This document shows, in pieces, positions 57,617 to 64,000 of a stretch of 64,000 nt of DNA (positions are counted from its first letter, which is position 1; each line of letters begins with the position of its first letter). Below the pieces are notes generated by a model. That model saw only the letters and a list, made by a program, of their open reading frames with translations. It was not told the origin of the DNA and ran no database searches. The DNA comes from Pseudoalteromonas phenolica (GTDB lineage Bacteria > Pseudomonadota > Gammaproteobacteria > Enterobacterales > Alteromonadaceae): assembly GCF_005876835.1 (NCBI RefSeq), contig NZ_PPSW01000005.1, positions 96,725 through 160,724 of the forward strand, written 5' to 3'. The position numbers were made by a program, and so were the translations under genes.

Positions 57617-58345
57617 ATGGCATTAGAAGATATTCGTATTGTGTTAGTTAACACCTCTCATTCTGGCAATATTGGTTCAGTTGCACGTGCAATGAAAACC
57701 ATGGGGTTATCAAAACTATATCTAGTTGACCCTGCTTGTGAGGTGGATAGCCACGCCAGTGCCCTCGCAGCTGGTGCAACAGATGTACTAGGTAATAGCG
57801 TGACTGTGAGCAAATTAGAAGAAGCCATTGCTGACTGTTCACTAACAATTGGTACAAGTGCGCGCTCACGTACTTTATCTTGGCCGATGGTAGAGCCAAG
57901 AGAGTGTGCTCAAAAATTGGTTGATGGATCTGAAAGCGGCCCTGTAGCTTTGGTTTTCGGTCGTGAAAACAGTGGCTTGACTAATGAGGAACTGCAACTT
58001 TGTAACTACCACGTATGTATTCCAGCAAATCCTGAATATAGTTCACTAAACCTTGCGATGGCCGTTCAAACCCTTACCTACGAAACGCGTATGGCGTTTT
58101 TAGATAAGCAAGACAAGCCAGTAGAAGAAGACGATGCAGTTTACCCTAGCTCTCAGCAAATGGAGCTTTTCTACGAGCACTTAGAAAGCACATTGAAAGA
58201 AACCGGCTTCATCATCAAGCAGCATCCAGGTATGGTAATGACCAAGCTTAAGCGCCTGTTTAATCGCGCCCGCCCAGAAGATCAAGAGCTTAATATTTTA
58301 CGCGGCATTTTAACTTCAATTAACAAGTCTACAGGCAATAAATAA
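57617..58345 (+). CDS. trmJ: tRNA (cytidine/uridine-2'-O)-methyltransferase TrmJ
   Basis: SPOUT-class enzyme methylating position 32 of tRNA. 242 residues; [23 protein letters not shown] start (residues 9-27), [18 protein letters not shown] and the knot sequence [18 protein letters not shown]-terminal helical dimer extension. It precedes iscR by 182 bp, the conserved neighbour order in gammaproteobacteria. Confidence 0.95.
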   Translation: MALEDIRIVLVNTSHSGNIGSVARAMKTMGLSKLYLVDPACEVDSHASALAAGATDVLGNSVTVSKLEEAIADCSLTIGTSARSRTLSWPMVEPRECAQKLVDGSESGPVALVFGRENSGLTNEELQLCNYHVCIPANPEYSSLNLAMAVQTLTYETRMAFLDKQDKPVEEDDAVYPSSQQMELFYEHLESTLKETGFIIKQHPGMVMTKLKRLFNRARPEDQELNILRGILTSINKSTGNK

Positions 58346-58366
58346 CCCCTGATTATTTTTTGTTTA

Positions 58367-58391
58367 ATACTTGACTAATTTAGTCGGGTAA
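58367..58391. promoter_or_regulatory. IscR type 1 site, box 1
   Basis: A 25-bp near-palindrome with TTGACTAATTTAGTCGGG as core, fitting the type 1 IscR pattern (GACT ... AGTC). First of three in the iscR leader region. Confidence 0.75.
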
Positions 58392-58403
58392 TTACAATGA
58401 GCA

Positions 58404-58428
58404 GTACTTGAGTAAATTACTCAGGTAT
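58404..58428. promoter_or_regulatory. IscR type 1 site, box 2
   Basis: Core TTGAGTAAATTACTCAGG; the same layout with GAGT/ACTC replacing GACT/AGTC, centre 37 bp from box 1. Confidence 0.65.
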
Positions 58429-58463
58429 TGCACTTGTTACTTTAGTGGTAAGTGTAGTGAGTA

Positions 58464-58488
58464 ATACTTGACTATCCTAGTCAGGTAA
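58464..58488. promoter_or_regulatory. IscR type 1 site, box 3
   Basis: Core TTGACTATCCTAGTCAGG, close to the iscR start. Bound IscR-[2Fe-2S] would repress the whole isc operon. Confidence 0.78.
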
Positions 58489-58527
58489 TTAAAATTCACC
58501 ACCTGATAAAACGCTGAGGGGGCAATA

Positions 58528-59019
58528 ATGAAACTAACATCTAAAGGCAGATACGCAGTCACAGCGATGCTCGATGTTGCTTTGCACGCCGATGTTGGCC
58601 CAGTTCCTTTAGCTGATATTTCTGAAAGACAAGAAATATCATTATCTTACCTAGAACAATTATTTGCTCGTTTACGTAAACATGGCTTAGTGAGCTCTGT
58701 GCGTGGACCGGGCGGCGGCTATTTACTTGGCCGAGATTCGCAAACTATCTCTGTAGGTGATGTGATTAATGCAGTCGACGAGTCAGTTGATGCAACCCGT
58801 TGTCACGGTGAAGGCGGCGGTTGTCAGAACGGCATGCGTTGTTTAACTCACACACTATGGTCTGATCTAAGTGAGCGTATTGCTGAGTTTTTAAATAATA
58901 TTTCCCTAGCTGAGTTAGTCGCCAAATCTGATGTGCAGTCAGTTGCTTCTCGTCAAGATAGCGCTGTTAAAACTGCCATAAAGCAACTAGATAACATTCA
59001 AGTGAGCTGTCAACTTTAA
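58528..59019 (+). CDS. iscR: Fe-S cluster assembly regulator IscR
   Basis: 163 residues, Rrf2 family. Winged helix N-terminus ([47 protein letters not shown]) and three cluster Cys in [14 protein letters not shown] (about 92, 98 and 104). It represses the isc operon when it carries a [2Fe-2S] cluster. Three candidate operators precede it. First gene of iscRSUA-hscBA-fdx. Confidence 0.97.
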   Translation: MKLTSKGRYAVTAMLDVALHADVGPVPLADISERQEISLSYLEQLFARLRKHGLVSSVRGPGGGYLLGRDSQTISVGDVINAVDESVDATRCHGEGGGCQNGMRCLTHTLWSDLSERIAEFLNNISLAELVAKSDVQSVASRQDSAVKTAIKQLDNIQVSCQL

Positions 59020-59042
59020 GTTGGCGTCAAGCGGAGAAACCA

Positions 59043-60257
59043 ATGAAATTACCGATATACCTAGATTATGCAGCAACCACTCCGGTTGATCAGCGCGTTG
59101 CAGATGAAATGATGCAATGTCTGACTATGGATGGCAATTTTGGTAACCCAGCATCACGTTCACACCGTTTTGGTTGGCAGGCCGAAGAGCTAGTGGACCA
59201 AGCGCGTAACGATATCGCTGATTTAATTAATGCAGATCCGCGTGAAATTGTTTTCACTTCAGGCGCGACAGAATCAAATAACCTAGCAATTAAAGGCGCA
59301 GCTAACTTCAATAAGAAGAAAGGCAAGCACATCATCACGGTTAAAACTGAGCATAAAGCCGTTTTAGATACATTCCGTGAGTTAGAGCGCCAAGGTTTTG
59401 AAGCAACTTACTTAGAAGTTGAAGAAAACGGTTTACTTGACCTTAAAAAGTTAGAAGCAGCAATGCGTGATGACACAGTACTTGTGAGCGTAATGCACGT
59501 GAACAACGAGCTAGGTGTTATTCAAGATATTACGACCATCGGTGAGATGTGTCGTGAGCGCAAGATCATGTTCCACGTAGATGCAGCGCAAAGTGCCGGT
59601 AAAGTAAAAATCGACTTACAAGAACTAAAAGTTGATTTCATGTCTTTCTCAGCGCACAAAATCTATGGTCCTAAAGGCATTGGTGCACTCTATGTTCGTC
59701 GTAAGCCACGTGCTCGCTTAGAAGCACAAATGCACGGTGGTGGCCATGAGCGTGGTATGCGTTCTGGTACGTTAGCGACTCACCAAATCGTTGGTATGGG
59801 TACCGCTTTCCGTGTTGCGAAGCAAGATTTCGAAAAAGACCATGCGCACATCAGCACGCTTCGTAAGCGTTTAATTGATGGCTTGATGAGCATGGATGAA
59901 GTGTATTTCAACGGTGCGATTGATCAATCAGTGCCAGGCATTTCAAACATCAGCTTCAACTTTGTTGAAGGTGAGTCATTACTAATGGCTGTAAAAGACA
60001 TCGCGGTTTCTTCTGGTTCTGCATGTACTTCAGCAAGTCTTGAGCCATCGTATGTATTACGTGCACTAGGTCGTAATGACGAACTAGCACACAGCTCAAT
60101 TCGTTTCAGCATAGGTCGATTCACGACTGAAGAAGAGATTGATTACACTGTTGAGTTACTTAAAAACTCAATTGGCCGTCTTCGTGAAATGTCTCCACTT
60201 TGGGAGATGCACCAAGACGGTATTGATTTAGATAGCGTTGAGTGGACTCACCACTAA
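59043..60257 (+). CDS. iscS: Cysteine desulfurase IscS
   Basis: PLP enzyme taking sulfur from Cys for Fe-S clusters and for thiolation through ThiI. 404 residues; PLP Lys in [12 protein letters not shown], active Cys in [20 protein letters not shown]. Complete. iscU follows by 43 bp. Confidence 0.98.
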   Translation: MKLPIYLDYAATTPVDQRVADEMMQCLTMDGNFGNPASRSHRFGWQAEELVDQARNDIADLINADPREIVFTSGATESNNLAIKGAANFNKKKGKHIITVKTEHKAVLDTFRELERQGFEATYLEVEENGLLDLKKLEAAMRDDTVLVSVMHVNNELGVIQDITTIGEMCRERKIMFHVDAAQSAGKVKIDLQELKVDFMSFSAHKIYGPKGIGALYVRRKPRARLEAQMHGGGHERGMRSGTLATHQIVGMGTAFRVAKQDFEKDHAHISTLRKRLIDGLMSMDEVYFNGAIDQSVPGISNISFNFVEGESLLMAVKDIAVSSGSACTSASLEPSYVLRALGRNDELAHSSIRFSIGRFTTEEEIDYTVELLKNSIGRLREMSPLWEMHQDGIDLDSVEWTHH

Positions 60258-60300
60258 TTTAACGTGTAGCAAGTTTATAGCGGGTAGCGAGGAAAGAATT

Positions 60301-60684
60301 ATGGCGTACAGTGATAAAGTAATTGATCACGTAGAGAACCCAAGAAACGTAGGTGCTCTAGATAAAAACGATCCAAGCGTTGCAACAGGCATGGTGGGTG
60401 CACCTGCATGTGGTGATGTGATGAAGCTGCAGATCAAGGTGTCTGGTGAAGGCGTTATTGAAGATGCTAAGTTCAAAACTTATGGTTGTGGTAGTGCGAT
60501 TGCTTCATCTTCACTGGTAACAGAGTGGGTGAAAGGCAAAACACTAGATGAGGCTTCTGAAATCAAAAATACAGATATTTCTGCTGAGCTAGAATTACCA
60601 CCGGTAAAAATTCACTGCTCAATTCTAGCTGAAGATGCGATTCAAGCTGCAATTGCAGATTACAAAAGCAAACAAGCTAAATAA
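60301..60684 (+). CDS. iscU: Fe-S scaffold IscU
   Basis: 127 residues from the ATG at 60301 ([16 protein letters not shown]); the open frame upstream overlaps iscS in a different frame and is not coding. The three ligand Cys are in [19 protein letters not shown] and IHCSILAED, and LPPVK is the HscA recognition motif. Confidence 0.98.
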   Translation: MAYSDKVIDHVENPRNVGALDKNDPSVATGMVGAPACGDVMKLQIKVSGEGVIEDAKFKTYGCGSAIASSSLVTEWVKGKTLDEASEIKNTDISAELELPPVKIHCSILAEDAIQAAIADYKSKQAK

Positions 60685-60695
60685 GAGAGAGCGGC

Positions 60696-61019
60696 ATGGC
60701 AGTAACATTAACTGACGCGGCAGCTAATCGCGTTCAGACATTCTTAGCTAATCGTGGCAAAGGCATCGGTCTTCGTTTAGGTATTAAAACGACTGGCTGT
60801 TCAGGCTTAGCTTACGTATTAGAGTTCGTAGACGAGTTAGATGAAGGTGATGAAGTGTATGAGCATAATGGTGTTAAAGTCATCATTGATGCGAAAAGCA
60901 TGGTTTACCTTGACGGTACAGAGCTTGATTACACGAAAGAAGGTCTAAACGAAGGGTTTAAGTTTACCAACCCGAATCAAAAAGACGAATGTGGCTGCGG
61001 CGAAAGTTTTACAGTGTAA
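60696..61019 (+). CDS. iscA: Fe-S assembly protein IscA
   Basis: A-type carrier, 107 residues with TTGCSGLAY and CGCGESF (three conserved Cys). Starts 11 bp after iscU. A hairpin follows, before hscB. Confidence 0.97.
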   Translation: MAVTLTDAAANRVQTFLANRGKGIGLRLGIKTTGCSGLAYVLEFVDELDEGDEVYEHNGVKVIIDAKSMVYLDGTELDYTKEGLNEGFKFTNPNQKDECGCGESFTV

Positions 61020-61036
61020 CTGACCTTGCTGTTGTT

Positions 61037-61067
61037 AACAAAGCCCTGCCTTGGTAGGGCTTTGTTG
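61037..61067 (+). terminator. Hairpin between iscA and hscB
   Basis: AACAAAGCCCT and AGGGCTTTGTT pair over 11 bp with an 8-nt loop, followed by GTAT. It may act as a partial terminator or RNase-resistant end that lowers hscBA-fdx expression relative to iscRSUA. Confidence 0.75.
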
Positions 61068-61118
61068 TATAATATCATTTAGCATAATAATTTTAGCGCT
61101 TTTGAATGAGTTAACCTA

Positions 61119-61643
61119 ATGCATTACTTTGAATTGTTTGATATTCCCGTTTCATATGATGTTGATCTAAATGCCATTAATACCCGCTATTTAGAATTAC
61201 AACGCGTTGTTCACCCAGACCGATATGCTGGAAAAAGTGAACGCGAAAAACTGCTGGCTGTACAAAAAGCTGCAGAGATCAACGATGCATTAGCGGTGTT
61301 AAAACACCCAGTGAAACGTGCCGAGTATATGTTGAGCGAAAAAGGCAAAGACATTCGCGCTGAGCAGCAGACTTTACAAGATCCGATGTTTTTAATGCAG
61401 CAAATGGAACTGCGAGAAGCGCTAGAAGATCTTCCGCAGAGTAACGATCCTGAAGCAGCTATCGAGGATTTTGAACAAGAAATTAAGCTACTTGATAAAC
61501 AATATTCAGCACAACTCTCATCACAATTAAGCAGTGATGACGATGCACAGTTAGACGCTGCAGCTGATAACATTCGAAAGCTAAAATTTGTATACAAATT
61601 GCGTGATGAATTAGCGCGCATAGAAGACAGTTTATTCGACTAA
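61119..61643 (+). CDS. hscB: Fe-S co-chaperone HscB
   Basis: 174 residues; J-domain with HPD in RVVHPDRYAG and a C-terminal helical domain that binds IscU. It delivers IscU to HscA and stimulates its ATPase. Confidence 0.96.
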   Translation: MHYFELFDIPVSYDVDLNAINTRYLELQRVVHPDRYAGKSEREKLLAVQKAAEINDALAVLKHPVKRAEYMLSEKGKDIRAEQQTLQDPMFLMQQMELREALEDLPQSNDPEAAIEDFEQEIKLLDKQYSAQLSSQLSSDDDAQLDAAADNIRKLKFVYKLRDELARIEDSLFD

Positions 61644-61684
61644 ACCAAATTGGTTTACAAACGAACCTAAAAACGTAGAGCATT

Positions 61685-63547
61685 ATGGCATTATTGCAAA
61701 TTGCTGAGCCGGGGCAGAGCGCGGCACCTCATGAACATAAGCTAGCTATTGGCATTGACCTTGGTACCACAAACTCTTTGGTTGCGACGGTACAAAGTGG
61801 CGAAGCCAAAACCCTAACAGATTTTGATGGCTCAGCGATGTTGCCATCTGTGGTTCGCTACGAAGCTGATAAGATCACGGTGGGTCAAGCTGCCGCTGCG
61901 GCATCAGCAGAAGACCCGACTAATACGTTAATTTCAGTAAAGCGCTTCTTAGGCAAGTCTCAAGCTGAAATTGAACAAAGTTATGGGCAACTGCCTTATG
62001 AGTTCGTTGAAAATAATGGCAGCTTAGCCATTAATACTTTAGTGGGTGCAATCAACCCAGTACAGGCATCAGCAGAGATTTTAAAGTCGTTAAAAGAGCG
62101 TGCAACAGCCAGCTTTGCAGGTGAAGACATTAAAGGTGCAGTGATCACTGTACCAGCATACTTTGATGATGCACAGCGTCAAAGCACCAAAGATGCTGCA
62201 GAACTTGCCGGTCTAAATGTTTTACGTTTATTGAATGAGCCAACAGCAGCAGCCGTTGCTTATGGCTTAGATTCAGGACAAGAAGGCGTGATCGCCGTTT
62301 ACGATTTAGGTGGTGGTACATTTGATATCTCTATCTTACGTTTAAACCAAGGTGTATTCGAAGTATTAGCAACGGGCGGTGACTCGAGTTTAGGTGGTGA
62401 CGACTTTGATTCTGCACTTGTCGCACATTTTAAAGAACAAACGCAAATTAATGATTTAAATAATTCTGAGCTGCGTTTATTCATTAATAAAGCCAAAGCT
62501 TGTAAAGAAGCGCTATCGAGCTACGAAACCGTTAATGTTGGTTTAGAGCTACGTGATACAGCTCACACAGTGACAGTAACACGCGCTCAGTTTGCCGAAA
62601 TGGTGATGCCGTTAGTGAAAAAGACATTACGTGCTTGTCGCCGTGCAGTAAAAGATGCTGATGTATCGCATGAAGAAATCTTGCAAGTTGTTATGGTGGG
62701 TGGTTCAACCCGTATGCCAGTTATCCGCGAGCAAGTTGAAGTGTTCTTTGATAAAAAGCCACTGACTTCTATCGACCCAGATCGCGTGGTCGCAATCGGT
62801 GCTGCGATCCAGGCAGATATTCTAGTCGGTAACAAGCCAGATTCAGACATGTTACTGTTAGATGTATTGCCACTCTCTCTAGGTCTGGAAACCATGGGCG
62901 GACTGGTTGAGAAAATCATCCCGCGCAACACCACGATTCCTGTCGCACGTGCGCAAGAGTTTACCACGTTCAAAGATGGTCAAACGGCCATGTCATTACA
63001 TGTATTGCAAGGCGAACGTGAACTAGTAGACGACTGTCGTTCACTGGCTAAATTTAGCTTAAAAGGTATTCCAGCAATGGCAGCTGGTGCAGCGCATATT
63101 CGCGTCACCTTTAAAGTGGATGCAGACGGTCTGTTGAGCGTTTCAGCGATGGAGAAATCAACGGGCGTGCAAGCTGAGATCCAAGTTAAGCCATCATTTG
63201 GTTTGTCTGACGATCAAGTTGCGCAAATGCTTAAAGATTCAATGAGCAATGCCAAAGAAGATATGCAAGCACGTATGTTGAAAGAGCAACAAGTTGAAGC
63301 GCTTCGCGTATTAGAGGCGTTAGAAGCTTCTTTATCAACTGATAGCCAGCTATTAAGTGATGACGAGTTAGCAGCCCTTCGCAGTGAAATGCAAAAGCTG
63401 GCTGATTTACGTGAAACTGCGATTTCACCAGATGAGATTAAAACGGCCATTGAAGCTGTAGATGCGGCAAGTAGTGAATTTGCTTCGCGCCGTATGGATA
63501 TGTCAATTAAACAAGCCCTTACTGGGCAGTCTGTAGACGAGGTATAA
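61685..63547 (+). CDS. hscA: Fe-S chaperone HscA (Hsp70 type)
   Basis: 620 residues, normal for Hsc[30 protein letters not shown] and [15 protein letters not shown] are Hsp70 ATPase motifs; the substrate domain recognises LPPVK of IscU. Starts 41 bp after hscB. Confidence 0.97.
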   Translation: MALLQIAEPGQSAAPHEHKLAIGIDLGTTNSLVATVQSGEAKTLTDFDGSAMLPSVVRYEADKITVGQAAAAASAEDPTNTLISVKRFLGKSQAEIEQSYGQLPYEFVENNGSLAINTLVGAINPVQASAEILKSLKERATASFAGEDIKGAVITVPAYFDDAQRQSTKDAAELAGLNVLRLLNEPTAAAVAYGLDSGQEGVIAVYDLGGGTFDISILRLNQGVFEVLATGGDSSLGGDDFDSALVAHFKEQTQINDLNNSELRLFINKAKACKEALSSYETVNVGLELRDTAHTVTVTRAQFAEMVMPLVKKTLRACRRAVKDADVSHEEILQVVMVGGSTRMPVIREQVEVFFDKKPLTSIDPDRVVAIGAAIQADILVGNKPDSDMLLLDVLPLSLGLETMGGLVEKIIPRNTTIPVARAQEFTTFKDGQTAMSLHVLQGERELVDDCRSLAKFSLKGIPAMAAGAAHIRVTFKVDADGLLSVSAMEKSTGVQAEIQVKPSFGLSDDQVAQMLKDSMSNAKEDMQARMLKEQQVEALRVLEALEASLSTDSQLLSDDELAALRSEMQKLADLRETAISPDEIKTAIEAVDAASSEFASRRMDMSIKQALTGQSVDEV

Positions 63548-63550
63548 GTA

Positions 63551-63889
63551 ATGCCACAGATTATTTTCTTACCCCATGAAGAGCTTTGCCCAGAAGGCGC
63601 GGCAATTGAAGCAAAAACAGGTCAAACTGTACTGGATGTCGCTTTAAAAAATGGTATTTCAATTCCTCATGCTTGTGAAAAGTCATGTGCATGTACAACC
63701 TGCCACGTGGTGATCCGTGAAGGTTTTGACTCGTTAGAAGAAAGCGACGAGCTAGAAGATGATATGCTAGATAAAGCATGGGGTTTAGAGCCTGAATCAC
63801 GTCTAGGTTGTCAGGCAATCATCAACGATGAAGACTTGGTTGTAGAAATTCCAAAATATAATCTGAACATTGTGAATGAAGATCACTAA
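63551..63889 (+). CDS. fdx: [2Fe-2S] ferredoxin of the isc system
   Basis: 112 residues; ligand Cys in HACEKSCACTTCHV and LGCQAI, the adrenodoxin-type arrangement. Supplies electrons for cluster assembly. Starts 3 bp after hscA. iscX, the usual next gene, is not in the last 111 bases. Confidence 0.97.
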   Translation: MPQIIFLPHEELCPEGAAIEAKTGQTVLDVALKNGISIPHACEKSCACTTCHVVIREGFDSLEESDELEDDMLDKAWGLEPESRLGCQAIINDEDLVVEIPKYNLNIVNEDH

Positions 63890-64000
63890 TACCAATCCTC
63901 CTAATTAAGCGATCTATTTTGAGGCAAGTAAAACTGTTCGTTAGCAAGGCAAAAATTTTGCTATTGAGTTGTTCTAAATAAGAAATTTTTAACGAAGCTA
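63890..64000. other. Non-coding right end
   Basis: AT-rich, beginning TAATACCAATCC and containing AAATTTTTGCC-like and AAATTTTT stretches in opposite orientation. It resembles the start of an interspersed non-coding repeat; no iscX start is seen. Confidence 0.35.

Overview
The window reads as chromosomal DNA of a marine gammaproteobacterium of the Alteromonadales, most likely Pseudoalteromonas. The evidence is inference from gene content, the divergent argE/argCBFGH layout, an isc locus of standard gammaproteobacterial order, several c-di-GMP proteins, a TonB2/TtpC-type energy cluster and overall moderate-to-low GC. No rRNA, tRNA, CRISPR array, transposase or prophage gene was recognised.

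Layout. 1-2200: Mn-dependent pyrophosphatase (cut by the window edge), a membrane-anchored unknown and mutM. 2200-8830: a small Cys-rich peptide with a double-glycine leader, an M20 peptidase, and a divergent three-gene unit of two different ATP-grasp ligases (the second ending in a helix-hairpin-helix domain) plus a multidomain M14 carboxypeptidase with no signal peptide. This unit is the strongest candidate for an undescribed system: peptide-bond makers and peptide-tail removers side by side. 9010-12530: a DUF3299 protein, an FtsX-type permease with an extremely His-rich loop and a LolD-like ATPase, preceded by a Zur-box-like palindrome, so probably a zinc-linked ABC system. 12754-25390: purC, a GGDEF-EAL protein, two glycosyltransferases, sseA, fbp, a large zinc metalloprotease and two more double-glycine leader peptides. 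24236-30916: the arginine genes argE and, divergently, argC-B-F-G-H with ARG boxes between them.

31204-33905 is an AT-rich accessory block: a small Gly-rich peptide gene followed by four tandem paralogues of an unknown polytopic membrane protein marked by a WWFW motif. The first paralogue seems to lack a normal start codon. 33906-40170: a Wzi-like protein, coaD, a TetR regulator, thiI, panE, a VanZ-like protein and yajQ. 40225-49600: a seven-gene TonB/ExbB/ExbD/TtpC-type operon next to a cobalamin-riboswitch-controlled TonB-dependent receptor and a lipoprotein that may be a beta-propeller. Together they suggest a vitamin B12 acquisition locus with its own energiser and an analogue of the Bacteroides BtuG surface protein.

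49737-57371: ridA, spoT, rpoZ, gmk, an EAL-CBS-GGDEF protein, a periplasmic solute-binding-like protein and suhB. 57617-63889: trmJ and the isc cluster iscR-S-U-A-hscB-hscA-fdx, with three IscR-type palindromes upstream of iscR and a hairpin between iscA and hscB.

All calls rest on reading the sequence and recalled family motifs; no database search was run. Start codons were moved inward where a ribosome binding site clearly favoured a later start.
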